Positions 26,388 through 35,417 of a stretch of 64,000 nucleotides of DNA are shown in pieces. The notes beneath the pieces were generated by a model. It searched no databases. It was not told the DNA's origin and saw only the letters and a list, made by a program, of their open reading frames with translations. Location of the stretch: NCBI RefSeq assembly GCF_003465825.1, contig NZ_QSBV01000012.1:22618-86617 (forward strand), given 5' to 3'. The position numbers were made by a program, and so were the translations under genes. Positions within the stretch are counted from its first letter, which is position 1, and the number at the start of each line of letters is the position of its first letter. This DNA is from Collinsella sp. AF02-46-1. GTDB lineage: Bacteria > Actinomycetota > Coriobacteriia > Coriobacteriales > Coriobacteriaceae.

Positions 26388-26873
26388 TTAGTTGAGGGCG
26401 GCTTGGGCTAGGCGAGCTTCGGCGTCCTCCTCGGTGACGCCCAAGGCCACGGCGAACTCCTCGATGGAACGACGCTTGGCCTCCTTGAGTACGCGCATGT
26501 AGTAGGAGCTGGGCTTTTTATCAGCTTCCTCGGCCTGGCGAATGCGGTGCATCATGGTTTTTGCCACACGGACTGTCTCGGGTGCACCTAGCTTAAGCTG
26601 CTGCTTAAAGTGCGTTTCCTCAAGCGAGCTGTTGCGCTCGGTAAAGGTGTCGCATTCCAGCTCGTCGTAGTGGCTCAGCAGGTGCTCGGCATCCTGTTGA
26701 GAGATGGCGGCATGTAGACGGTCGGCCTGCGCCACGGGGTACATGAGAATCGTCTGCGCATGCCCCTGCTTGGTCTCGAGCAGCAGCATGGGCTGCGGCG
26801 TGTCGTCCCTAAAACCGACGACGGTGCAGACTCCCTGACCCGGATGAATGACGTGTTGACCGATTGAGAACAT
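26388..26873 (-). CDS. CarD-family transcription factor
   Basis: A 161-residue protein. The N-terminal CarD_TRCF interaction domain begins FSIGQHVIHPGQGVCTVVGF and is followed by YPVAQADRLHAAIS. The C-terminal helical part (KQQLKLGAPETVRVAKTMMH, then RSIEEFAVALGVTEEDAEAR) resembles the DNA-binding domain of CarD. Such proteins bind the RNA polymerase beta subunit and stabilise open promoter complexes, notably at rRNA promoters in actinobacteria. ATG 26873 follows GGAGG. The sequence does not say whether it is the essential general CarD or a specialised relative. Confidence 0.9.
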   Translation of the reverse strand: MFSIGQHVIHPGQGVCTVVGFRDDTPQPMLLLETKQGHAQTILMYPVAQADRLHAAISQQDAEHLLSHYDELECDTFTERNSSLEETHFKQQLKLGAPETVRVAKTMMHRIRQAEEADKKPSSYYMRVLKEAKRRSIEEFAVALGVTEEDAEARLAQAALN

Positions 26874-26879
26874 GCTACC

Positions 26880-27215
26880 TCCAACTTATACGAATTTGCG
26901 TATGTCTAGAATACCACGCTGACGTGCGGAAACCCTTACTTTATGCAGGAAAAGCACACAATTCTGATAGGTAAGAGTATTCGATAACAGACGCAGCTCA
27001 TTCACACCTTTATGCATTTTCAACGCCTGCATAATCTGCAGGCAGACCGGCATCTTTGAGTGACTCCATGCAAGCTGTAGTCATTTTTGTGCATATGCAA
27101 TATCTATTAGCTTTACCCTGCGACAGTGCCCGTCGCTTGTGATAGAGTGCTACAAACTCTGGCTTTTGCCCTACGAGTGACCAAGAGCTCGGGGGCTTTA
27201 ACACAAGGAGGATCT
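26880..27215. other. Divergent regulatory spacer between carD-like and argS
   Basis: No gene is seen. The stretch is AT-richer than its flanks and must contain the promoters for both divergent genes. A short palindrome, ATACGAATTTGCGTAT, lies near 26888-26903. No T-box or other known leader pattern was recognised ahead of argS. Confidence 0.5.
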
Positions 27216-29069
27216 ATGCCCGAGAAGATTGAAGAGCTGGTACGCGCTGCGCTTGCTGCGGCCCAGGAGGCCGGCGACCTTTCCGCATTTGAACTTGACG
27301 ATTGCGCTATCGAGCGACCGGCTGACACTTCTCATGGCGAGTGGACCTCTACCATGGCCCTGAAGTCCGCCAAGCTGGCCCACTGCGCCCCGCGCAAGAT
27401 CGCCGAGGCCATCGTTGCCCATATGCCCGAGGACCCCGCGATCGAGAAGGTCGAGATCGCAGGCCCCGGCTTCATCAACTTCTACCTCTCCGTTGCCGTC
27501 AAGAATGCCATCTTTGGCGAGGCTCGCGAGAAGGGCATGGACTTCGCTAAGTCTAACGTCGGTGGTGGCCTGAAGACCCAGGTCGAGTTCGTTTCCGCCA
27601 ACCCCGTCGGCCCCATGCACATCGGCCACGGCCGCTGGGCCGCGCTGGGCGATTCGCTCTGCCGCGTTATGGACCACGCCGGCTATGAGATCCAGCGTGA
27701 GTTCTACATCAATGACCACGGCTCTCAGATGAACACCTTCGGCAACTCCATCAGCACGCGCTATATGCAGCTTGCCGACATCATCGCCAAGCAGGGCGTT
27801 GATATCGACGAGGCTCACAAGCTGCTGATCGCCGATCGCGACGCCTTCGTTGCCGACGAGAACGACGAGCATCCCGAGACCCATCCGTATCAGGACAACT
27901 TTGCCGAGACCCTGGGCAAGGACTCCTACGGCGGCGACTACATCATCGATGAGGCTGCCGAGTTCTGGCGCACCGACGGTGACAAGTGGGTCGACGCCGA
28001 TCCGCAGGAGCGCATGGAGAGCTTCCGTGAGCGCGGCTACGTGAAGATGGTCGACAACATGCGCGACCTCTGCCACGCCGTCAACTGCGACTTTGACCGT
28101 TGGTACTCCGAGCGCTCGCTGTATGTGAAGGACACCGAGGGCGAGACCGCCGGCACCTCCGCCGTCGACCGCGCTTTTGAGAAGCTCGACAAGATGGGCT
28201 ACCTCTACACCAAGGACGGCGCCCTGTGGTTCCGCTCCACCGATCTGGGCGACGACAAGGACCGCGTCCTGATCAAGTCCGACGGCGAGTACACCTACTT
28301 CGCCTCCGACGTCGCCTATCACTGGGATAAGTTCCAGCGCGTCGATCACGTCATCGACATCTGGGGCGCCGACCACCACGGTTACATCGAGCGCGTCCGC
28401 TGCGTCTGCGACGCTCTGGGTTACCCCGGCAAGTTTGAGGTTCTGCTGGGTCAGCTCGTCAACCTGCTGCGTAACGGCAAGCCCGTCCGTATGTCCAAGC
28501 GCAAGGGCACCATGGTGACCCTGCAGGAGCTCGTCGACGAGGTCGGCTCCGATGCCGCTCGCTACACGCTCATCTCCAAGAGCTCCAACCAGATGGTCGA
28601 CTTCGACATCGAGGCCGTTAAGAAGCGCGACAACTCCAACCCGGTCTATTACGTGCAGTATGCTCACGCCCGCGTGTGCTCCATCCTGCGCCGTGCCGCC
28701 GACGTTACCGCCGAGCAGGCCGACGAGATGGGCATGAAGGCCGTTGCCGCCAAGGCCATCGGTGAGAACGTCGATTACTCGCTGCTGACCGACCCGACCG
28801 AGCTCGCCCTTTCGCGCAAGCTCAACGAGCTCACCGACCTGATCGCCAGCTGTGCTCGCGATCGCGCTCCGTTCCGTCTGACCCACTTTGCCGAGGAGCT
28901 CGCCGGCGACTTCCACAGCTTCTACGCTGCCTGCCAGGTTCTGCCGAGCGAGGGCCGTCCCGTCGACCCCGAGCTTTCGCGCGCCCGTCTGGCAGCTTGC
29001 GACGCTGTCCGCGTGACGCTCGCCCTGGTGCTTACCCTCGTTGGCGTTTCCGCGCCCGAGCAGATGTAA
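27216..29069 (+). CDS. argS: Arginyl-tRNA synthetase
   Basis: A 617-residue class I synthetase. The N-terminal Arg-specific domain (residues 1-110), FVSANPVGPMHIGHGRWA containing the HIGH motif, INDHGSQMNTFG, IDIWGADHHGYIERV, the KMSK-like VRMSKRKGTMVT, and the C-terminal DALR anticodon-binding domain with VYYVQYAHARVCSILRRA are all in place. ATG 27216 follows AAGGAGG. The codon use is strongly biased toward C-ending codons (AAG, GAC, TCC), as expected for a highly expressed gene. Confidence 0.97.
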   Translation: MPEKIEELVRAALAAAQEAGDLSAFELDDCAIERPADTSHGEWTSTMALKSAKLAHCAPRKIAEAIVAHMPEDPAIEKVEIAGPGFINFYLSVAVKNAIFGEAREKGMDFAKSNVGGGLKTQVEFVSANPVGPMHIGHGRWAALGDSLCRVMDHAGYEIQREFYINDHGSQMNTFGNSISTRYMQLADIIAKQGVDIDEAHKLLIADRDAFVADENDEHPETHPYQDNFAETLGKDSYGGDYIIDEAAEFWRTDGDKWVDADPQERMESFRERGYVKMVDNMRDLCHAVNCDFDRWYSERSLYVKDTEGETAGTSAVDRAFEKLDKMGYLYTKDGALWFRSTDLGDDKDRVLIKSDGEYTYFASDVAYHWDKFQRVDHVIDIWGADHHGYIERVRCVCDALGYPGKFEVLLGQLVNLLRNGKPVRMSKRKGTMVTLQELVDEVGSDAARYTLISKSSNQMVDFDIEAVKKRDNSNPVYYVQYAHARVCSILRRAADVTAEQADEMGMKAVAAKAIGENVDYSLLTDPTELALSRKLNELTDLIASCARDRAPFRLTHFAEELAGDFHSFYAACQVLPSEGRPVDPELSRARLAACDAVRVTLALVLTLVGVSAPEQM

Positions 29070-29116
29070 TCTGCGGGTCATTTGACCGTGTAGGTTTGGT
29101 TTAACTGAGCCCTATA

Positions 29117-29148
29117 AGCCCGATCTCCTACGGAGGTCGGGCTTTTTT
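29117..29148 (+). terminator. Terminator of argS
   Basis: Arms AGCCCGATCTCC and GGAGGTCGGGCT with a three-base loop are followed by six T. Confidence 0.92.
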
Positions 29149-29193
29149 CGCAAACGCCGACGTATTGATGAATTTGGAGCTGCTAGAAATACG

Positions 29194-29343
29194 AAACTAT
29201 GCCGGTTTACTACGATGAATTGAGGAATTCTAACCACGCCGGCTTTTTGCTAAAAAGTGCAAGGCATCTACCTGCGGTTTTAGTTCAACAAGTTTCGGAG
29301 TGGTCGCGGTTGAGCGATTCATCGTAGTAAACCGCCATAGTTT
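29194..29343. repeat. Long inverted-repeat element C
   Basis: Arms of 27 bp at 29194-29220 and 29317-29343 differ at one position. The 96-base spacer contains ACCACGCCGGC and ACCTGCGGTTTT, the same two blocks and order as the minus-strand interior of element A (8080-8202). The arms of A and C are unrelated in sequence. No coding frame was found. Confidence 0.82.
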
Positions 29344-29381
29344 TGGCGGAGGCAGTCAGATTTGTGGGTGGCAAACAAAGA

Positions 29382-29425
29382 GTGTCCCTTTTGACTAGTC
29401 GTTTAAGAACGTCCCCAATGACTAA
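29382..29425. repeat. REP-like repeat fragment (family 2 relative)
   Basis: GTGTCCCTTTTGACTAGTCG and AAGAACGTCCCCAATGACTA combine the GACGTTC/GAACGTC core of the family 2 units with a GACTAGTC palindrome. A shorter relative (GAGTGTCTCTAACGACTAGG) lies at 10025-10045. Confidence 0.5.
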
Positions 29426-29426
29426 G

Positions 29427-29454
29427 TTGCAGGTGGCGGCGGTTGTGTTACACT
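29427..29454 (+). promoter_or_regulatory. Putative rho promoter
   Basis: TTGCAG (29427-29432) and TACACT (29449-29454) are separated by 16 bases, leaving a leader of about 137 nt before the rho start. Long leaders are usual for the autoregulated rho gene. Confidence 0.45.
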
Positions 29455-29597
29455 AACGCTGCGTAGTTGACGCAATCATCTCGATACAGATCAATGATGT
29501 CCGTCGTTTTGAACGGAACTAGACTGTTTAGCCGCCCTGAAGGTTTATGCAGGGAGCATGTGATCACAGGGCTTGAAAAGAAAGTTGAGCAAACACT

Positions 29598-32171
29598 GTG
29601 TCTGATCAACAGCAAGAAAACGAAATAACGACGACGCAGGCCGCTCCCGCTGCACCGGTTGCGTCGGACCAGGTCGCGGCGCCCGCGCAAGCCTCGGCTC
29701 CTGAGACGCCTAAGGCTGCTTCGACGCCTATGCCTGTAGCGGCTGAGAAGGCCGTGCCTGCAACTGGTGAGGAGGCTGCTCCGGCAAAGCCCAAGCGCAC
29801 GCGCCGCACGGCCAAGCCTGCCGCTGACGGCGAGGAGGTCACCAAGCCAAAGCGCCGTACCACGCGCACGACGCGCGCCAAGCTCACCGTTGCAGCTGAC
29901 TCCTCGGCGCCGATTTCCGATGAGGTCGCGCAGGCACGTGCGTTGGCGCAGATTAGCGAGGCTCAGGTGGTGCGCGCCCGCCGTCGTGCTGCCGAGCGCG
30001 AGGCCGCGGCTCTGACCGAGCTTGCAGCTCCGTCTGTGCTCGAGACGCCTGCCGCCACCGAGACTCCTGTCGCCGACCAGCCGACCGAGAAGCCGGTACC
30101 GCGCACACGCCGTCGCACGGCTGCTAAGGCCGAGCAGGTTGCTGAACAGGTAACCCCCGAGCTCACTGAGGCTTCGGTCCGTTCCGCGGCAGGGGAGGGC
30201 ACATCGCCTGTTGAGCCCGCTGCGCCTGTCGAGGCCAGCGAAGTTCCCGTTGTCGATCCGGCTTTGCGCCCGCACCGTCGCGGTCGCAAGCCCAAGGCCT
30301 TTGTCGAGGCCGAGAAGGCCGCAGCCGCAGCCGCCGCCGCTCGGGATGCTGCGGCGACCGCCAAGTCCTCAACTGCTGCCGATGAACCCGTCCAGGATGC
30401 TACGACTTCCGAGGCCGTTTCTGCCGATGCCGAGCCCGCCGACGTCCGTCCCGGTCGCAGGCGTCGCACTGCTGCTAAGCGCACGTCCAAGGCTAAGGCT
30501 GCCAAGAAGGGCGCGTCCGAGGATTCCACCGAGACGACCGCCGATGTATCGACTGATGCCGCCGAGCCCCAGGACGTCGAACAGCCTGCATCCGAGAAGC
30601 CCAAGCGCGGTCGCAAGAAGTCCGTTAAGGCCAAGGCCGCCGAGCAGCATGCTGATGTCGAAGCGCAGGTTGATTCTGGCGCCGAGGCCAATGACGCCGC
30701 TGCGGCCAATGTTGACACCACCGCAACCGATGGTGCCGCCCCCGCCGAGAGCGAAGACGGCGCTCGCCCCAACCGTCGCCAGCACAAGCGCAACGAGGAG
30801 CGCAACGAGCGCAAGGACGAGCGCAACAACGACCGTCGCAACCGCCAGCGCGATCGCAAGCAACGCAACAAGGAGCGTAATGCCGCTCCCACCGAGCCTA
30901 CGCTTTCGCGCGAGGAGCTCGCTGCCATGAAGGTTGCCGAACTTCGCGAGAAGGCCAAGGAGTTCGAGATCGAGACGACCGGCAAGAAGAAGGCCGAGCT
31001 CGTCGAGGAAATCTACGTCACCGCTGCGAAGGCCGAGGGCTTCCGCGACATCAAGGGCATTCTGCAGATTCGCCCGGACAGCTCCGGCATCATCCACGCC
31101 CATGGCTACATGAAGTCCAACGACGACGCCTTCGTGCCCGCCTACCTCATCCGCTCCGCGCGCCTGCGCACGGGCGACGTCATCGAGGGCTCGCTGCGTC
31201 CTTCGCGCGGCGGCGACAAGCGCGCCGGCCTCGCCAAAATCACGACCGTCAACGGTCTGGACCCCGAGCAGATTCGCAACCGTCCCAAGTTCGGCGACCT
31301 CACCCCGGTCTATCCCAACGAGCCGCTGCGCATGGAGCACGGCAAGGACTCTATTACCGGTCGCGCCATCGACATCGTGTCACCGATCGGCAAGGGCCAG
31401 CGCGGCCTGATCGTGTCCCCGCCCAAGGCCGGCAAGACCACGATCCTCAAGAAGATCTGCCAGTCTATCTCGATTAACAACCCCGAGGTGCACCTCATCT
31501 GCCTGCTCGTCGACGAGCGCCCCGAAGAGGTCACCGATATGCAGCGTTCCATCAGGGGTGAGGTTGTGGCGTCGACCTTCGATATGCCTGCCGACAACCA
31601 CACCCGCGTGGCAGAGCTCGTCATCGAGCGCGCCAAGCGCATCGTAGAGCTGGGTGGCGACGTCGTGGTGGTGCTCGACTCCATCACGCGCCTCGCCCGC
31701 GCCTACAACTTGGCGGCGCCTGCCTCGGGCCGCATCCTTTCGGGCGGCGTCGATTCGGCGGCACTGTATCCGCCCAAGCGCTTCCTGGGTGCAGCCCGCA
31801 ATATCGAGAACGGCGGCTCGCTCACCATCCTGGCCTCTGCCCTCATCGACACCGGTTCCAAGATGGACGAGGTCATTTTCGAGGAGTTCAAGGGCACCGG
31901 CAACATGGAGCTTAAGCTCGACCGCGACCTGGCCGACCGCCGCATCTTCCCGGCTATCGACCCCGTTGCCTCCGGTACGCGTAACGAGGACCTCTTGGTC
32001 GACGAGCAGATGCGTCCGTTTGTCTTTGGTCTGCGTCGCATTCTTGCCGGCATGAACAATACCGAGCGTGCGGCGGCGTCGTTTATCAAGGGTCTGAAGG
32101 GCACCAACACCAACCAGGAGTTCCTGGTGCGTTCGGCCAAAAAACACAGCGACTACGAGCAGACGTTCTAG
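29598..32171 (+). CDS. rho: Transcription termination factor Rho with a 435-residue N-terminal extension
   Basis: An 857-residue protein, about twice the usual 420. From residue 436 it is a complete Rho: Rho_N domain (LSREELAAMKVAELREKAKE), RNA-binding cold-shock domain (GILQIRPDSSGIIHAHGYM), P-loop SPPKAGKTTILKK, DERPEEVTDMQ, Walker B VVVVLDSITRLARAYN, R-loop and arginine finger region. Residues 1-435 are disordered and rich in Ala, Pro, Thr, Glu, Lys and Arg. They include repeated basic patches (KPKRTRRTAKP, HRRGRKPKAF, PKRGRKKSVK, GRRRRTAAKR) like AT-hooks, and end in an Arg/Asn/Asp-rich stretch. Actinobacterial Rho proteins often carry such inserts, which widen RNA binding. The start is GTG 29598 with a weak ribosome site. 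Confidence 0.96.
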   Translation: MSDQQQENEITTTQAAPAAPVASDQVAAPAQASAPETPKAASTPMPVAAEKAVPATGEEAAPAKPKRTRRTAKPAADGEEVTKPKRRTTRTTRAKLTVAADSSAPISDEVAQARALAQISEAQVVRARRRAAEREAAALTELAAPSVLETPAATETPVADQPTEKPVPRTRRRTAAKAEQVAEQVTPELTEASVRSAAGEGTSPVEPAAPVEASEVPVVDPALRPHRRGRKPKAFVEAEKAAAAAAAARDAAATAKSSTAADEPVQDATTSEAVSADAEPADVRPGRRRRTAAKRTSKAKAAKKGASEDSTETTADVSTDAAEPQDVEQPASEKPKRGRKKSVKAKAAEQHADVEAQVDSGAEANDAAAANVDTTATDGAAPAESEDGARPNRRQHKRNEERNERKDERNNDRRNRQRDRKQRNKERNAAPTEPTLSREELAAMKVAELREKAKEFEIETTGKKKAELVEEIYVTAAKAEGFRDIKGILQIRPDSSGIIHAHGYMKSNDDAFVPAYLIRSARLRTGDVIEGSLRPSRGGDKRAGLAKITTVNGLDPEQIRNRPKFGDLTPVYPNEPLRMEHGKDSITGRAIDIVSPIGKGQRGLIVSPPKAGKTTILKKICQSISINNPEVHLICLLVDERPEEVTDMQRSIRGEVVASTFDMPADNHTRVAELVIERAKRIVELGGDVVVVLDSITRLARAYNLAAPASGRILSGGVDSAALYPPKRFLGAARNIENGGSLTILASALIDTGSKMDEVIFEEFKGTGNMELKLDRDLADRRIFPAIDPVASGTRNEDLLVDEQMRPFVFGLRRILAGMNNTERAAASFIKGLKGTNTNQEFLVRSAKKHSDYEQTF

Positions 32172-32211
32172 GTTGTCATCCACGCGCTGCGATAGTCATC
32201 AATGCGATAAA

Positions 32212-32240
32212 GGGTCGGGGCTTTGAGCCTCGGCCCCTTT
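32212..32240 (+). terminator. Terminator of rho
   Basis: GGGTCGGGGCT pairs with AGCCTCGGCCCC with one bulge and is followed by TTT. The 245 bp between here and the next gene contain no further feature that I can support. Confidence 0.7.
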
Positions 32241-32484
32241 CCATTGCGCCGCTCCGCGCTTATTTTTGACCGTAAGACCGACGAGCAGCAGGTTTCCCGT
32301 TTCAATCCGACATCGTCGCTTGCAATCGGCAGGGTGGTTTCGCATAATAGCTTTTAAGCTTCGCGACGGAAAACGCAGATGAAACGAACCATATACCGTT
32401 GCTTTGGGGCATAGCCCCGCTTCATCTTCTCTCGCGCAGCCAACTGAATGATGCGATTTGGGTGCTGGAAGATGGGGAGAGCTC

Positions 32485-33885
32485 ATGGCTTCTTCTGATG
32501 CAACACAACGAGCAGTCCTTGCCGGACTTTCGTGCGGGATCGGCCTTGCCGCTCCCGTGGTTATGTATGCCGCGACGCTGCCGTTTTCGTCGGTGAACGA
32601 GACGGTCGTGGCGGGTGCAGTTCCCTTCGCCGTGGGCGCGGTGGCGGGCGTGGGTATCTATGCCGCCTCGCTGGGTATCTCCGAGTATCGTGCGCAGCGT
32701 GAAGAGCGTCTGTTCCAGCCCGATGCCATGGGCGGTGCCGCCAATCTCAATCAGCATCAAAGCGAGTTCAAGACCGCCTCGATTCCAGCTCAGCAGCAGG
32801 ATGCGATTCCGTACGCTGCGGCTTCTGCTTCTCAGGCTCAGTCGGAGCAGTCTACCTCGGCATTCCTTTCCGGCCTGACTGGTGCGTTCCAGCGCCGTCA
32901 TGCCGATGATGGTGTCCCTACCATCGCTCGAGCCGCAGATGCTATGGACGAGGCCGAGGCTTGGTCCATGATCGACAGCATGCTCGACGACGATTCGCCG
33001 GTTAGCTGCGACCCTGCGCGCTCGCGCGACGTCTATCAAGTCGCCATCGACGAGCTCACCAACGGCGGGCAGACCGGCTCCTTCAATCGCGACGACATCG
33101 CCGCCGCGGCGCGTGCCGTGTCGGGCTCCCAGGCCGCCCCTGCGGGCAGCACGGCGGCTTTTGTGGCACTCGTTGCCAACGCGGCAGCCAATAACGCCTA
33201 CAGCGCTACCTCGGCGGACGCGAACGTTTCTGCCGATAATTCGTACGTTGATGAAGCCATGACCGCGGACGAGGAGGCCGTTGCCGCCCGCCGTGCCGCC
33301 GAAAGCTCGCTTTGGGGCGCTCCTGCCCAGCAGCAGGCGGCTGAGGCTGCGCCGTACAACGCAAACCTCGCCAGCATGCCTATCATTTCCGGTGCCGCGG
33401 ACATCGATCTCGATGACCTCGATGAGCCTGCAGCCATCACCGCATCGATTGATGCCCAAGATCGCATCGACACCGGCGACCTTCCGGACGCCTCGCTCGA
33501 GGTTGATGTCCCCATGGCCGATTACTCGGGCCACGAGGACATGTGGGCCGCCGCCACCGCGATTCTGGATGAGATTGACGAGCCTGCTCCTGTTGCAGCC
33601 CCCGCTCCCGTCGCTGCCCCTCAGCCTGCTGCCCCCGCCTATGTCGGCCGTCACAGCGCTGTGTTCCCCGAGGATACTGCCCGTATCTCGCGCGAGAGCA
33701 TCGAGCGGGCCGAGGCTATTGCCGCCGGCATTATGGAAAACCGTCGTCACGAGCGCGTCAATCAGATCCTCGAGGAAGAGATCGAGCGCCTGCAGTCCTC
33801 TACCGCCAAGCGTACGGGCCGTGCCTATCTGAGCGTTATCGAGGGCGGTACCGCCAGCTTCGCGCCGCTCCGCGCGGAGGCATAA
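32485..33885 (+). CDS. Hypothetical membrane-associated protein, Ala-rich with acidic linkers
   Basis: A 466-residue protein I do not recognise. Two hydrophobic segments near the N-terminus (LAGLSCGIGLAAPVVMYAAT and VAGAVPFAVGAVAGVGIYAA) form a likely membrane hairpin. The rest is hydrophilic, alanine-rich and largely disordered, with a Pro/Ala stretch near residues 375-390 and a helical end (RISRESIERAEAIAAGIMEN, then RRHERVNQILEEEIERLQSS). ATG 32485 follows GGGGAGAG. The VanZ-like gene starts 7 bp after its stop, so the two are almost certainly co-transcribed. A cytosolic domain hung on a membrane hairpin suggests an envelope or division scaffold, which is inference only. Confidence 0.65.
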   Translation: MASSDATQRAVLAGLSCGIGLAAPVVMYAATLPFSSVNETVVAGAVPFAVGAVAGVGIYAASLGISEYRAQREERLFQPDAMGGAANLNQHQSEFKTASIPAQQQDAIPYAAASASQAQSEQSTSAFLSGLTGAFQRRHADDGVPTIARAADAMDEAEAWSMIDSMLDDDSPVSCDPARSRDVYQVAIDELTNGGQTGSFNRDDIAAAARAVSGSQAAPAGSTAAFVALVANAAANNAYSATSADANVSADNSYVDEAMTADEEAVAARRAAESSLWGAPAQQQAAEAAPYNANLASMPIISGAADIDLDDLDEPAAITASIDAQDRIDTGDLPDASLEVDVPMADYSGHEDMWAAATAILDEIDEPAPVAAPAPVAAPQPAAPAYVGRHSAVFPEDTARISRESIERAEAIAAGIMENRRHERVNQILEEEIERLQSSTAKRTGRAYLSVIEGGTASFAPLRAEA

Positions 33886-33892
33886 CTTCTGC

Positions 33893-34342
33893 ATGGTTAA
33901 GATCAATCGAAAATGGGCGGTCGTGACCTGCCTGATGGCGCTCTTGATCTGGGGCAATTCGCTGGTTCCCGGCTCGGGGTCGGGCTCGCTGAGCCTAACG
34001 GTCATGGAAGCTATCCGCGGTTTCCTGCACAGCGTGGGACTTCCATATGAATGGGTGACCAACTTTGTTGTTCGCAAATGCGCGCATTTTACCGAGTATA
34101 TGGTGCTCGGCATCTTGGCAACGCACGCCTTTGATTTTGAGGGCCGGCGCACCTTTGACGTGCTGCTGCCCACGGCGGTGTTCCTGCTGCTGATTCCTTC
34201 GATCGACGAGACGATTCAGCTCTTTGTGCCGGGACGCGCCGGCATGATCACCGATGTGATGATCGACTGCTGTGGTGCGGCAACGGGCGTTGTGCTCCGA
34301 TATCTCTTTCGGTCGCTGATGTGCGCCAAAAAAGCCGCCTAG
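33893..34342 (+). CDS. VanZ-like membrane protein
   Basis: A 149-residue protein with four hydrophobic segments and the VanZ family motifs: RKCAHFTEYMVLGIL in the middle and SIDETIQLFVPGRAGMITDV near the end. VanZ itself confers low-level teicoplanin resistance by an unknown mechanism, and most chromosomal relatives have no known function. It is the second gene of a two-gene unit with the preceding membrane protein and is followed by a strong terminator. Confidence 0.9.
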   Translation: MVKINRKWAVVTCLMALLIWGNSLVPGSGSGSLSLTVMEAIRGFLHSVGLPYEWVTNFVVRKCAHFTEYMVLGILATHAFDFEGRRTFDVLLPTAVFLLLIPSIDETIQLFVPGRAGMITDVMIDCCGAATGVVLRYLFRSLMCAKKAA

Positions 34343-34374
34343 GACGTATTGTTTGGTCCTAGGCGGCCTTTTTT
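34334..34374 (+). terminator. Terminator of the VanZ-like gene
   Basis: Perfect 12-bp arms GCCGCCTAGGAC and GTCCTAGGCGGC with a ten-base loop are followed by C and a T run. The 5' arm overlaps the last codons of the gene. Confidence 0.93.
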
Positions 34375-34456
34375 ATTTGAGAGCTTATATGAGGCGTGGT
34401 GGCGTCGTTCCGTAGGTCGGATTTGCCGGGCGCGCCACGCCCTGTGGGTGCGTCTG

Positions 34457-35347
34457 CTACTGAAGCGCCTGTGCGCCCAGGGCCAGGCAGCCCATAATGC
34501 CCTGCTTGCCCTCGAGGCTGTTGTTGACGATGTAGCTATCGATGTCGGCCATCTCGGGCGTGACGATGTAGCCGTTGAGCATCTCGGCGCACTTCTTGCG
34601 TGCGAGCGGCACGATGGGGGTGTGGTCGGCCACGCCGCCACCGATGACGATCTTTTGCGGTGCGTAGCACAGGATGTAGGTCATGAGCGCCTGCGCCAGA
34701 TAGCCGGCGAGCAGGTCCATGGCCTCCGGGTCATCGGCCATCTCTCCGGCGCTCTTGCCACCCCAGCGCTTTTTGACGCCGGGACCGGCGATGAGGCCCT
34801 CGAGGCAGTTGTCGTGGAAGGGGCAGCCGCTGTGCTCGCCGATGGTGTCGCGCGGGTCGCGCGTGACCAGGATGTGGCCGGCCTCGGGATGCATCATGCC
34901 GTGCACGAGCTTACCGCCCGAGAGCACGCCGGCGCCCACGCCGGTACCGATGGTCAGATACACCACGTCAGTGAGGCCCTGGGCGCAACCAAAGGTGACC
35001 TCGCCCAGGCAGGCGACGTTGACGTCGGTGTCGTAGCCGCAGGGAATATTGAGCTCGTTTTGGATGGTGCCCAGCAGGTCAAAGTAGCGCCATGCCGTTT
35101 TGGGCGTCTCCAGGATCTTGCCGTATTGGGACGAGGCAGAGTTGACTGCGGTGGGGCCAAAGGCGCCGATGCCCAGCGCGGCGATGTCCTTGTCGGCAAA
35201 CCATGCGTTGACGGCCTCAACGGTCTCCTGCGGGGTCGTGGTCGCAATCTGCTCGCGTTCCAGGACCGTGCCGTCTGCATAGCCCGTGGCGCAGACCATC
35301 TTGGTGCCGCCGGCCTCGAGCGCTCCGATAAGCTGCTGCTCTGCCAT
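34457..35347 (-). CDS. ROK-family fructokinase
   Basis: A 296-residue ROK sugar kinase. It shows the phosphate loop IGALEAGGTKMVCA, the sugar-binding region DTDVNVACLGE, LTIGTGVGAGVLSGGKLVHG, and the zinc-binding H-x(n)-C-x-x-H-x-x-C set in HPEAGH...GCPFHDNCLEG. The form matches the ScrK/GmuE type, which phosphorylates fructose at C6. ATG 35347 follows GAGAGGA. No sugar transporter or sucrose hydrolase is adjacent, so the carbohydrate pathway served is unclear. Confidence 0.9.
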   Translation of the reverse strand: MAEQQLIGALEAGGTKMVCATGYADGTVLEREQIATTTPQETVEAVNAWFADKDIAALGIGAFGPTAVNSASSQYGKILETPKTAWRYFDLLGTIQNELNIPCGYDTDVNVACLGEVTFGCAQGLTDVVYLTIGTGVGAGVLSGGKLVHGMMHPEAGHILVTRDPRDTIGEHSGCPFHDNCLEGLIAGPGVKKRWGGKSAGEMADDPEAMDLLAGYLAQALMTYILCYAPQKIVIGGGVADHTPIVPLARKKCAEMLNGYIVTPEMADIDSYIVNNSLEGKQGIMGCLALGAQALQ

Positions 35348-35417
35348 AGTATTCCTCTCTGGACGAGTTGCTCCGTGACTAAAGTATAGCGCTCTAAAAA
35401 ATAAATGAGGTCGCTAT

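Noticed and set aside
27198..29081. 627-codon minus-strand frame opposite argS
   Set aside because: Complete shadow of the arginyl-tRNA synthetase gene, with valine/glycine/leucine-rich nonsense content and no family motifs.
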